The translations under genes were made by a program, and so were the position numbers. DNA of 64,000 nucleotides from Sitta carolinensis (taxonomy: Eukaryota > Chordata > Aves > Passeriformes > Sittidae): positions 44,626,501-44,690,500 of the forward strand of contig JAVUNC010000005.1 of assembly GCA_032173965.1 (NCBI GenBank), read 5' to 3'. The stretch's first letter is position 1. Each line of letters starts with the position of its first letter. Shown piece by piece: positions 24,201-37,600 of this stretch. The notes below the pieces were generated by a model. That model did not search any database, had not been told where the DNA came from, and was given only the letters and a program-made list of their open reading frames with translations.

Positions 24201-27085
24201 TCTCAGAATGCTGTCTTTTTCCTGCAGTCTGCAGCCTATAAAAGATACTAGATTTATACAATGTATTTTAAATCATATCAACAACCATTTTTTTAGAAAA
24301 GGACACAGTCTAGGACCTCACACTCACTAATCACATAATGTGAAATAGTCCATGAACACCCAAACCAAATCCCTCTTTTTGTCTTTAATCAAAATATACA
24401 ATATTTTGAAAATCTCTAGCAACAGTGTTTCTAAAAATAGACTACTAAGGCTATCAGCACAGAATCTTCAGCTAACCTTTTCAAGTGTTTGCAAATGACA
24501 AAATTGTTCCTATTGTAATTTATGGCATTACATTGAGGAACATCGGGAAACATACCTAAAGGCTCTGACAATAATTTTGTTGCTAATATATTCCCCTGGT
24601 CTGCCTTTGAACCCTGTCATTCCTTGCCTTGCAGCTGTATTTAATGAGTGGTGAGATTATTCAAATGAGCCCACATCAGAACATTGTTTTCTTAGCTCCT
24701 AGATCTTGAGAAGACATCTCCTGCTGCAGTCGGTCGGTAAAACCTGCATCACAAACTTAGCATTGAATTCAATGTTATGCTTATGGGTTTGTAAGTACCT
24801 CTGTAGCCCATAAATATAATTGTGCTTGGTTGTGATGCATCTGATCTCTGCTTACAGCAGCTGCCAATGAGCCAGCAATAAAACAAAAGAAGAAACAGCT
24901 CAGCCTGTCATCGATAAGTGAGAAGCCAAATGTGTCTGTGCTTATGCCATGACATACAGGCTTCTGCAAGTACTTTGCAAAGAGAGTTTGCAGGACTCTC
25001 AGACAGAGCAGATTTGTATATGAGAGTATTGCTGCCATCTGTTATTTCCTATTCTTAACCACTGGGTTTTGTCACTGAGAGAGAAAAGGGAGACAGAAAG
25101 AAATTCAATTCTGTCCGAAGATGGATTGTGAGAGACGTTTTTCAGCATGGAACAAAATTAATAAGGTCCAATTTAAAACTGATAAATAGTCAATTCAGTA
25201 TGGTGGGATTAAGGATTTTTCCTAAGGAATTTACAGAGAGATAAGCATCTCATGAATAAATAAATTCAGCTGCACTGCACAACATATTTATTGATTCACA
25301 AGCCATTTGTTTGAGAGTTTGCCCCTGAGGAGCAGAAGGTACCCTATTATTATTGATAATATAAGAGTTACAGTTATATTCAGAAACGACAAACTGCATT
25401 TAAATGATATCTTGGGGTTAGAACAAGAACCCACCAAAGCCAGGAAATTCAAAGTTAAGTCTGACACTATGTCAGACTGCATGGTGTCAGGAAAAATGAC
25501 AGTCGTGTCTTTGCATATCTTGGCTTCTGTAGTTTATATCTCAATTTTAATGGCATAGAAGTGATATCATTTCCTTCTAAATTCATTTTTGTTTTACTTT
25601 ATCATAAATAAAACAGAGCAATGCAGGACTGAATATGGAAGGAAGCCACAGCAGCTCTCCTGAGGTAATAACTGTCTGTGGCAGAAAGGACTCTACCACT
25701 TGTCTAAAGACCTACCTTCTAAATTGATTATTATTTATTAGTTACATGTTTGCCTAGTTAAACAATTTACTGATAGTTTCCACGGGCAGCTACAAGGACA
25801 AAATATCTGGTCAAGAAGCTTGTAGATAAGACAGGTAACATAAAAGCAAGGCTCGTAGGAAGACCCGGCAAATTTGTGTGTGTGGCTCTGAGTGGAGCTT
25901 GGACTTAGAGCTTTTTCAAAGACAGATTATTCTTTTTCAATTAATCCTTTTTCTAGCACCTTCTGGAGAAAAATACCTTGAGAATAACTTCCATTTATGT
26001 CACATCATTCTCTACCTTGAGCTGTGGCTGCTGGTGCTCCCATGTCCAGTTTGCCGCTGTATAAAGTCAGGGCAGCTGAACGGTTTCACAGTGACTGTGT
26101 TCACTGTCCAGAGAAGACACTCATTCACTTGGTGAGAGTCTTGGAGGAGATCTTGCAGGAGACCTTTGATGTGTTCATACTCCACATCCTTGGAGGAACA
26201 GGAGGATCTCCTTTTTGTACACTAGCACTGTACACTACATGTGTGGCACTGTATGTGTGATTTCCTAGGGGTGGAAAAGGTTTAACTAAACCAACGCTTT
26301 CATAGGTAAAGGAAAATGCACATTTTCCTTTACTGTGCCCTGAGAGGCAATTCATGAAACTTAAATTATTGTTGGTTGGCATAAACTATGTTTTTAATCT
26401 TCTTTATTTTTGTTCTCTGAAGGGGTATCCCAGGTTACACAAACTCTTACCCTTCTATATGTCAATTTATGGCTCCAAATGGGAAACCTGGAGTTGTTTA
26501 GATGGTGAATTTGTTGTGTGTTGCAGAGGACAACTGGTCTGTTCATCAGTTACAGGATCATATTTACAGATCTATGCATTCATAGAAATTACAGAGCAGG
26601 TTAACTTCCAGGCAAGTTGGGAATGCACACACTTTAGGAAGGAAAATTCAGGAATTCTGTACTATTTTAAAAGGCTGATATAAGAAGTGTTTCGTAGGCT
26701 GTTTCTCGTGCGTGTGACAAAACTGACAACCTAGACCCTTTGTTTACAAATCTCAATGCAGTAAAAAAGATGTAAGATAGAAAATATGTAAGGTAGATGC
26801 CCAGGTGAGGATCCTGTGTTTGAACATGAGGCTTGATAATTATATTTCCTTCAATTATCCCTGGAAAGGTTTGTCTTCAAAAATAAATACAGTATACATA
26901 TATATTTTGACTACATTGGACAAATCTGCAGGTGGCAACTCTTCTGAGCTTTTTGTGCTGAAAAAATCCTTCACAGCAATAGAATTTTTTTAAGGGTTGA
27001 AAGAATAAAGCCACAGATGTGATAAATTTCAGGTGGACATTAATAGTTTGAACTTGGCTAAGTTCAAAATTACAGAAATTCTCAC
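18232..27085. other. Gene-free stretch, non-coding
   Basis: Almost 9 kb without a recognised gene or element. 22012-22080 (+) has a 3' splice-like start and a short coding-like tail ending in TGA, but no known family (see findings). 19390-20120 and 22010-22640 are somewhat GC-richer. Frames up to 130 codons (22894-23286) have no domain. Confidence 0.45.
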
Positions 27086-27105
27086 AAAAAAAAAAAAAAA
27101 AAAAA
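27086..27105 (+). repeat. Poly(A)20 run
   Basis: Twenty consecutive A followed by ccaaaaaac. The preceding 100 bp do not look like a retroposed transcript that I recognise, so I call it only a homopolymer. Confidence 0.9.
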
Positions 27106-30100
27106 CCAAAAAACTCTAGATCAGGTTAGATTGGTTTGATTTGTTTATTGGAAGCAGGGTAGGAGATAATATTTTTTGAGGGCAATTTTACAAATAATTC
27201 CTGTTCTCCTAGATTTGGTCAGCATTTCAGCATGTGACTAATAACTAAGCTCATAGAGAGGGCCTGCCTTTTTCTTTATCCCTGATACCCTTACAGTTGT
27301 AATCATGCATCTTGTCAGTTGTTATAAAGACAAATGTTCCCCATTGCTGTACTGTCAGCGCATTTCAGTACAAGCAGAACAGTAGCACAGCACACCTGTT
27401 AGATGTGTGGAATATACCATTTGTCTTGTCATAGCAGCAGAATCAGGTATACCTTGAGATGACAGAGTCTTCGGTGCAGGAAAAATTTGGGTCTACTCGT
27501 TGCACTGCTGTTGACCATTCTGCTGCCATCTGTGCACTTCCATAAGGCTCGTTTAATAAGTCAGGAAATAGGGAGCTAGTTTCTCTGGGAAACAGCTACT
27601 TGTAATATGGAGGAAAAACCCTTGCCTTTTTCTTTGAAACACATCTTATAGAGAACCACTGAGCTACATATTCATTATTAAATACACACAGTGTGACTTA
27701 GTGGCCGAAGTTCATGATCGTGACCTTTCTTCCTTTATTATATTCAGCTTTTGAAGAAGCAGATGGGTTTTAGCTTAACTGTTAACATAAATTGCCATAT
27801 GGAACAAAACACAGCTGATTATTATATTAACACAAATTTTAATACATTTTATCATGTTATTGAAGCTTCAGTTGCCATGCTATTCTCTTCAGTATATTAA
27901 TTCGAGAAATTTAATGTTGTATCTTCCAAATTGAGATCCTATTACAAACATATGGTGTATAAATAGATTTTGCCACCTGATGACTCTTAAAAATCTGTAA
28001 GGGAGGAACTGCTGTAGTGTTAACTCCTACTTGCCGGAAATCACTTTTCCAATTGCAGACATTTTAAAGAAAGAATGAGAGGTGAAAATTCTTGTTTTGC
28101 TGCTGTGACAAAGGGTTAATTGTGCTAATTGCATTGTAATACCTGCTCAGTTTAAAGTGTTTCCCTGTTGTGATTGTCTTGGGAGTCAAATTGTTTTTAA
28201 ATTGGTTTGTCACTTGAATGCATTCGGAACTTTGTGATTAAGCTTGTGGAAACAGAGATAATGTTTAAGTTACATAACAGTTCCTTCCATAATCAATCAC
28301 TGTCTCATTTTAGATGTACCTAAGAAGATTCCTGTACACGTGAGAATATGCCGGTTGAGGTAATGGATGAGGTAAACTAGCCGCTTGCTGGCTGTGAACA
28401 TTTGCATTTCTTTCCACCAGTGAGTGCTGTACAGAATATTTGGGGGCTTTCTTCTTTCTAGAGTCACACCCATGATCTCCATGAGTCATGGTATGCCATG
28501 AAATAAGCAGATAAAAAAATCCCTCTCCTAAATCTTAAAAATGTTTGCTTAGTTGTGTTGTTCTTGTCTGCTCTTACAAATAAAGAAATAAGGCAGCAGA
28601 CCCTATTCATTGGCCACTCAAGTTAACAGATTAACTTTTCTGGGCTGTGCTCCAGGCTGCAGCATCTGGCAATCTGCAAGGGTGGAGGGGAGCACCACTA
28701 CTCATGGAAGCCTTTTCAGCTCTGCCTGGCAGAAAGTACCTACAAAGTACCCACAAATCCTCTGGGCTTTTTCTTTGTTCATATATTGGCAAAGGTATTG
28801 AAATGTATATATGAGCTATAAGAAAGGGGTGACACTACTAGCAAAAATATCTAATTAATGGGTTGAGTTTTAAAGAAGTGGCTCCAACGGTAATTGGTGA
28901 TCTCAGGAAAGGTAGCTGTACCTATGCTCTGTAATGACCTGAAGACCATAAATGCTGAAGATAGATGGGTAGACATGATAGGAATACAGTTACTTCAACA
29001 GTTTTATAGGGGCCAAGTAAAGGGCGAATAATTCCCTGGGGACAAAACTGATAAAAGGTATCAGGGTAGATTGATGGAAAGAACAAGAAATGGGTTAGCT
29101 GAAATTTATTGCAGACTTGGAGAGTGTTTGCTGTGGATAGAGTGAAAATATGAAAGAGAACTGAGTGGCAGTAACAGCTAAGTGGAAGCAGCTAATGGGG
29201 AAAGGAGACTGAAGAGATGACTCTGATACTGAATGCAGAAATATGTGTACTGGTGGGAACTGGATGCCCAAAAGGCAGGAGTGGGAGGCAGATACATGGG
29301 GATCAGCATCTGGGTGGTATGTAGGTAGGGGCTTCAGGGCCATGTGGGGATGAGCAGTGAAGAAAGGAGCAAGAAAGAACAGGGACAGTGGACATCGTGA
29401 GCAGGCCGTGGATACAGTGAGCTGTGATAGGGACAGAGGCACAAATTGACAGCTATAGCTTCCTTATCATACTGAGGACAAAGAGCAAGAAGTTTTCTCT
29501 TAAGCCTGTGTGCAGTTCCAGTGTGATGGGGCCTTTGGCCATGGCTATAGGGTACCTAATAAAAAGTCCTTACCTTAGGTTCCGACTGCTGGAACTACAG
29601 GAGTTATCATCAGCAAAAGAAAAAGCAATAGCAATACAGAGAAGCGAATTCTCTTCTCAGCTCATCCTCAATTCACTGCACAGTCAGCCCACTTCAATGA
29701 GCAGTGCCAGATGACCAATGGGAAGACTATGGAAAAATTCCTGAAATGTTTTGTATCTAAAGCAAGTATCAGAGTTGTTATCAGATCTGGGAAGTAGATA
29801 AGACACAGAAGACTTGTCAGGCCATTCATATGTCCCACTACAACAAATTTTGTCCATTTGCTGCATCACAGCAACTTCTGGTCACCCAAAGACCCTTGTT
29901 AGCCAGTAGTGTGTGTTCTTTGGGTTTCTTGACTGTTAACCAATAACTGAAGGGAAAGTTCAAGGATCTGGTCATCACTAGAATTCTATTGTAAGAATAA
30001 TCAGTTGTCTCTCTGTTTTCATCTTTCTATGGGTGAATTGTTATAATTTGACTGCTGCAAGCAGGAGCATGTTTTTATTCGTTCATTTTCTTACCTGTTC

Positions 30101-33100
30101 TGGGCCTGGTAATTTTTCCATGGCTAAGATTTTGTTGAATTTAGGTGCAAGTTAATCCTGCAACCTTCTGTTGTGCAGCTTCTCCTATTTGTTTTTCCTG
30201 CAGAAATGTGTAAATCACTATAGTAATTTTTAGTGATGAAAATACTATCTAGCATGAGATATCATTAAGATCACGTAGAATTTAACAATCAAGATAAATT
30301 CTTTCCAGTGTTTTTCCTAGTATTTCTCATCAGATATAAATTGCATCTAACAACTTGTTAGTGAAACAGTTGTGTTTCAAGCTACTGTTATGTGGTTTGT
30401 AAATGACTTTAAATCACATTGTATCCAATAATTACTAATGCTTCATTAAAGATCGGAAAGGCAATTTATTAGGAACTCCCAAAAGTCTTCTTTAAGCAAT
30501 GCAATCTGTGTTTGGTTAAAAGTTCACATAAAATCAATACAAAATTATAGTAACATAAATAGTTAAACAGTTCTCAGTTAATGTTATAGTTGAATCCACT
30601 CTGCTCTCAATAATTTAGAAAATGTAAGTTACAGAGAAAGGATAAGGATACAGAGAAGGAGGATACAGATGATTTTGCTGTTTTGACTGCTGCTTGGAAT
30701 GGAAGAGCATCAGTCTATTACTTGCCAGTTATGTCTTTGTAGACTCTTTTCATCTCCTTGAGGAACCTTGAAAGTTCCATAAAAATAATAGCAAGAGAAA
30801 GTTTTTAGTAAATGCTAGTTCTTGCTAGCAAAATATTTGATATCATTCCATGGGAAGAGGTGATTCTACTTTTAATCAAGGTCCAAATCATCTCTTCTCT
30901 ACACAAAAATATGTACAGCGAAGCAGCAAGTTCTGAGGGAATAAGTGCTTCATTCCTTAAAATAAAACCAAGGACAAAAAAAGCCCTCTAAACGAACCAC
31001 AAGTGAAAAATAAACTAAGTAAAATTACTTTCACTTCCAGCTACTCTGCCAATTTATTCATGAGGATATTTATTTACCTCTATCTCAAAGTCTTACAACC
31101 TTAGGAACCAAATAAACAGGCTTAACCACCTGTCTGTTTTTCAGCCTTGCAGGATAATTTCAGCTCTTTGATTATGATTTGAACATATATTCTACTTACT
31201 GAACTAAAGCAATGGATTAGTCATAGCTGATGACAAAAGTTGCTTTTGTTTACAAAGTGGCAGTGCTGGGTATATCTAAAGAAAGTCTCTCAAAAGTCCC
31301 ACAAGCAAATAGTTCAAACCTCAAGCTGGAAACATACATATTAATTATCTTGCTTTTCCTGGCAAATAACATGAAAGAAATCATCTCTGAACAGCAGTTT
31401 CAGAGCACCACTGTTAAGAGAGACATAATTATTATAAAAGACAGAGCAGGGGCAGAGGCAAAGAGTCTGTTTATTTCCATTGAGTTAGTCAAGAATAAAG
31501 GAGGGCTGTTTTGTGCCTGATTTGGAAGTGCGTAAGAAGCAAAATATTTACAAGGGATTTAATCAGTGTCCCATATTGCATGTATCCCATTTTTTTCTCT
31601 AGCTTGGCCCCTGAAAGCCTCTGCTCTTTGGGTTTTGGGAAACACAGGCAAAACCATTTCCATTCTTTAGGGGTTTTTATCCCAGTCAAAAGCAAAGTGG
31701 CCTGACCGTGTTCCAGAGTAAGTGCCCATAACACTCTTCATGTGCAGAATTTCTTTTGCCCATCAGTACTCTGACCCCAGACATGTAATTTTATGTCAAG
31801 TGAAGGATATGCTGTTTGCCAGAGGTGTTGCTTCTCTGCTAAAACAGACTAAAAGTCATGGTGTAATGGACTTGCTTGACTTACCATGGATTTACCTTAG
31901 GAAGAAAGATCTATATTTAGGATTTATGAGAAAATCAGCAGTCCTTGTCTACCTGAACATCCTATTTGCTTTAGACGTAAAATCTAATTTCTTAATGAGA
32001 GTGTCTTCATTAAGATGTGGATCTTATCAACCTACAGTTAATGATAAAAGCAAATCTTATAAACAAGCAGAGTTTAAATAACACATTAAAGCTTATCACT
32101 GATGATATCTTTAATTATAGAAAAGCAAATTGTAAGATACTCTAATGGGAAATACAAATTACTTGTTAAAATTATTAACAGAGTTAATGTGCTTACATTT
32201 GTTTATGTGTACAAGAATCATTTCAAATATTTGACTGTAATGACAATATGTGTAAAGATCAATTAAAAGTCAGGAAGATGAGATATTGGATTTTCAGACC
32301 TTAATAGGATTTCATCTGCACTTGTTATATTATGTTATCCACTTATAATTGAGCTTCCATCATATCATAGAATCCGTCACTTCACCAATTTATATTTCTA
32401 ACCTCTAATGAAACTTCTGTTCGCTAAGGAGAATTTTTGAGACCTGAGATCCTACTGTAGCTGTTTGATACAAACATTAATCTGCCTCACTCAGAAGTTG
32501 GGGTTCAGTCTATTGACCCAGACCCCAAAGCTGAAGTGAAAATAGCTATGTAGCCACCTAATTCACAAGCATCACTACTCACTCAAGCTGATCTAATAAA
32601 CAGCTTAGGTACAATAAATGGAAGTTTTATATGTAAAAAGCCAGGTACATTGGTAACAAGAAAAATTGCTTGGAGTCTGCCCTATCTCTAGTTTATTAAA
32701 TTTAGCAGAAGGAAAATAATCACCATAAATGCAACAAAACTAGTATTGTTTACTTACCCACTGAGTCAGTCATGCCCCAGCTGAGGTTTTTATCCTGGAA
32801 TGGATCCATGATAATCCAGCAACACCATTTTCAGGGTGGCACAGTGATAGGGATCCCCTACAAGCAGTGGCTATGGCCTGACTGCATCCAGCCTGGCTAT
32901 CCTTTGCATTGGCAGTCACTCCAGTGGAGGGATATCTTGGCATTGTGACTGGGGAAGTGTGAACATGAAGATGAACACATTTCATGTGTTTTGTGAACAC
33001 ATCCTCAAAAATAGCGTAAAGCCAGGATCTTCCTGTCCTCTCAAGATGAAGCTATCATAAACAAAAGTGATTGCTGCAAGCAAATATCCCTGTAATTTAG

Positions 33101-34677
33101 CTTATATGTTCTAGTTTCATTGCAGCATTATGAGACAATAATTTGTGCATAAAGTGGACCTCGGCCAAGGTATTTCTACAGAGAGCTAACATTTTAGCAG
33201 TACATTATTGTAACAGCAAGCTTAACCTTGAAACCAACAGATGTTGCTTTGAAACGATCTGATGTCAGGTAGTCTATGAAGCCCAGCTTACATGATAATG
33301 AAGAGAAAAACACCAGACACAGAGGATATTCTGACACTGTTTGAAAGCGTCTATCCATAAGATTTTTGGCCAAGCTACATGTATTTTTAAAAACATTTTA
33401 GAAAGCAGAAGTATTTAAATTTTTCCTGACATGAAACTGATCCTTCCTTAAACTTCTTTAAACTGTCCAGTGCTGGAGATTGTCTCAATTGATTATACCT
33501 GGGACATTAAGCAATGTGCTACAGATACCACATTGCACTCTGTTCTGTCTCATATTACATACAGTTGTTTAAAATAAATACGTCCATAAAAATAGTCAAA
33601 AGGGGTAAAAAATAAAAAGGAGAGAATATGAAAGAATTTATGCCAGGTTCTCCAATGGTATAAGCTAGTATTGCTCCTAGCCTAGCCTCAGGTTTATTTA
33701 CAGAGCCAAATACAGATGCTGAGTGGATATTTAATGACATGAGAAAAAGCTGAATAGAAATAGACTTGCAAAATAAGTCAAAACACCTATAATTGAAACA
33801 ACAGTTTGGAGGAGAACAATTCTCACCCCATGGGTTGTCCCTTCTGACTGGAGAGCATTCCCTGTGGCAAACTGCTTGGCACCTGTATTGATCCGCTCCA
33901 GATGCACTTCATTTTCAACACTGAATATAAAGCAGAAAATGTTTATTTATATATGTTGGCACCAACAGCTGTGAGAAGCAATTGTGTGCACATCCATTCC
34001 CCCACAAAGGGGTCAAGGAGGGCCCCAAAAGCCATCAGGAACATCTGACACCACCAGGCAGCTTACCAGTGCTCTGATTTATGCTTGTGCCTCCCTGAAG
34101 TATTGGATTCCTTGTTCCCAGGTGAGTGCCCCGAGTGCCACAGTTGATCAGGTGAGTCACTGGCTCATCCCCCAGTGATGTGTGTCGCTCACAAGCAGGC
34201 AAGGTCAGGCATTGCCTGCTACCTCACCCAGAGTGTTCCCTGGTGGGGTGCCTGGGACAGGGACACTTATCCCAGTGATCACCCTTTTGACATCTTGTTA
34301 TCCCCCATGCTGGTAGGCTTGGGCTGCTCCCTTCTTGTCTGCTGCCTTTAGTGAGCCAATCCTGTCTCACCATGCCAGCTGGGACAGATTTAGGTGCTGA
34401 ATTTGCCTCAGGCACCAAATGGGAGTTCATGTTTTAAGCACAGGGCTCTGATTTTCACCAGGTGCTACAAAACCCCTACTCTATTCCTTTTGTTGGTTTT
34501 CCCCAGTTGATTTAAATGCCTTGGACATACAAAGTTCTCTATCTGCATCCATTTCCACAAAAAATGTGTTATTTGAAAATCTTGCTATCACTTTGTGCTG
34601 ACATTTCCTGATCTGGTGTTTTTTGGTCTAAATTTCCTTTAATAAAGCTTTTTGAATGATGCTATCTTGATTTTTAG
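27106..34677. other. Gene-free stretch, non-coding
   Basis: No gene recognised. 27660-28300 is AT-rich, repeat-free and dense in homeodomain-type TAATT cores, a candidate conserved element. 28990-29450 is purine-rich on the + strand, which explains the 115-codon minus-strand frame there. 33980-34440 is moderately GC-rich and unassigned. Confidence 0.45.
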
Positions 34678-34697
34678 AAAAAAAAAAACAAAAAAAC
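34678..34697 (+). repeat. A-rich tract
   Basis: A11 followed by caaaaaac. Simple sequence. Confidence 0.8.
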
Positions 34698-37600
34698 CTA
34701 AAAACCCTTCTTCACTCATTGCAGAACTAAGTTCTGGGTGATGCTGAAATACCCATCTCATGCAGCATGGAGCTCACCAAGGCAATGCTCCTCCACTCCT
34801 CTGAATGCTGAAAAATGGTCACATGGTGGGGATTCAGGATCACACAGAACTGATTTTGCAGGTGTGGGCATAAGTCAGAGTAGCCTCAGAGTGTACAAAT
34901 GGTTGAATTTTCAGAGGCTGGAATTTGTCATTTCCCCTCAAAACCAAGGAACTGCTTTCATTATTTTATTTGCTGGCTTGTTACTACGGCAACATTTATG
35001 TGAATAATTCATTCCATCTTCAACTTTATCTTAACAAAGTCAAAGACTGCATTCTTAATATCAAAGCAGGCCAAACCTTTTTCCTTCCACTTTTTCCAGA
35101 TAAAACTGCATTGTTATCCTTTAGCATTATTATGCTTATTATTATGAGACAAGCATTATTCTCAATTATTATTGGTCATGGCCTGAAATTATCAAGCATG
35201 CAGTCCTTTCCATAATGTTTTCACTTAGTGATTAATTTAGCCTATTCCTCTTGCTAATTGATCTGTCTGAGCTAAAACCTTTATAAAAAATATAATGTGT
35301 GATATTAGCTTTTAAAACCCCTATAATTTCTCTGAGTTGTTTTCCCCTTGATGATATTTTTTAATTTAATGACAAAGACACGGTCATCGAAATCCCCAAG
35401 TTTCACTTTGCCTATGAAATACACCTCCATGTCTGCAGTGAAGCTGCTGAGCACGTCAGCAGCTGCCTTTGATCACACCAAGTCAGCCAGGAGAGATGCA
35501 CTACAAAGCTCCAGGTACTGCAGAAAGCAGCACGGGCCTGGCTGGCAGTCAAAGGAAAGGCAGTTGTGCACAGGAATTGCCCTGTCTGGCACAGGACTTG
35601 GCAGCATGGCAAAGGGGCAGGAGGCTCAATGAAAAGCAGGAGATTCCTCCCGGCATCAGCCCGTGAGTGACCGCCGTGGTGGGATGGCAACACGGAGAGA
35701 GAAGGCTGGTGCCACCAAACAGCACTTGCAGATACAAAGCATCCTGGTTCTGCCCTTGGGTTCTGTTTTGACAACATCCTGTATTTTCCATAGGTTTCAA
35801 TTTACTGGCTGTTTCCACCAGAAAACTCAGAGGTTTTCTAGGATGGCCTTTTGCCCACAGCTAATATATTTCAAAGCCACTCATGCCTACAGTTGGAAGT
35901 GAAAGATAAGCTCTTCAGACTGCCCTCTGCAAAATATCTTTATTGAAGATGAACATCCCCATGTTGAAGGGATGCAGAGATATTTCTAACATCTGAAAAA
36001 TTTTGTTCTAGTTTAGTAGATGTTTTAAAAGAAGCTATTTACTTGATGACTTTTCAGTCGATTCGCTTTTCATACCATTTCCTCTGCATATAGTCTCATA
36101 TTTATTGACTGAAAATCAGACAAAAAAAGATTATTTGCAAAACTTTCTGAGAGTTGCAAATGAGATAGCCTGCCAATACTTTTCAGAATCTAGAAAAAAG
36201 CCACTTAGGGATAGATGACATTCTAAAAAATCAAAGCAACTTTTCTGCTATGTTTTTTAAAGATTTAGACAACTTCTGAAAAAAAAAACAGGAAAAAGTA
36301 CTCTAGATTCTGGGCAAATACAAAATTTTTTAATGACATTCTCAGTCAATTTCCTATGTAGTATGAATGATCAACAAGCAGAGTCGTCTGATTCTTGTCA
36401 TATTTATTAATGATGTACAATACTGGCATGGTATCCTGTGCAAATTATAAGTTGATTAGTTTTCAGCCATGTCAGCTTGTACTTTGATCCTGTCTAAATC
36501 GATATGCTAAGCAAGGCGAAAGTAAATCATTGCTTAGATGGGAAGCCTATATCAATACCACATGCTTTCCTCTCAGCAAGTCAGAAGAGGAAAAACATAG
36601 GGTTCATGTAGGCTGCTTCTTTTTCACAATAGAGCTATAAGCCAGTCAGAGCTGGCTCAGTGAATGCTGTTAGTATTTTCTGCATAAGCATATAGCAAAA
36701 AATACCCCCAAGCTGCAGGAAATGGTGCTGGGCCCTTGGTAGGTCCAGGCTGCATCAGGACCGGGTCCAGGTGGCAGCAGAGGCTGTGCTGCTGGGAATG
36801 CTCTGATTTAGCTGGGCCATGAAGACAAGCTCTCCTCACCTTTGTGCACAGCAGGCAACCTTGTCTTTAAGCCTCTGACTGTTAATCCTGATGGCTTCAC
36901 CAAATCTGTTTGTGACTGGTTTGCTCCTTGCAGCTCCCCCTATAGCCAAGCCCACACCTTCTTCAAATTAATGTGCAGGACTGCATGCCATTAAATAGTT
37001 GCAAACTTTCACTCTCTACAGGTCATGTTTTATCAGCAGACAGGGCATTTCTGTAGCAGTTTGAGTTAGGCGACATGAGTATGCACATCTGGGTGTGCAT
37101 ATGTCTATGATGAAGTGCTGTAAGACAATCTTGATGTTGGGCAAAGTTTCAAAAACATTAGTCTCTCTCCATTAGGTCAAAGCAACACCGTCCTTTTATA
37201 CAGCATTATAAAACTGTGACACAGATAACTAGATTAAGAATCAGAACTTGAAACTAACTCTTATAATTCAGTAGTAATTTGAATTATAATACTGCGGAGG
37301 TCCATATTGTCTTGGGATAGAAAACAGAAAAGATTTAATAGTTTCTTTTTAACAACTGCAACACATCCCACAATTTAACTCCTCTCATTATGGCCTTTAT
37401 TTCAATGTACTGTACAATATTTTGCTGTGAGAGATCTGTATATCAGTGTGGATAAAATGGAGTGATGGCTTTGCGAATAACTCATTTTGGCTGTGTCCTG
37501 AAAATTATTCAACAGGGAGGGGAAAAAAAAGGAGCGGCTGGGTTGCATGGGAAATGATGGTACCGCATAATCGTTTAAAGCACCTTGTCACAGAAGGGCA

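Noticed and set aside
27086..27105. Poly(A) tail of a processed pseudogene
   Set aside because: No recognisable transcript upstream, no polyadenylation signal at the right distance and no flanking direct repeats.
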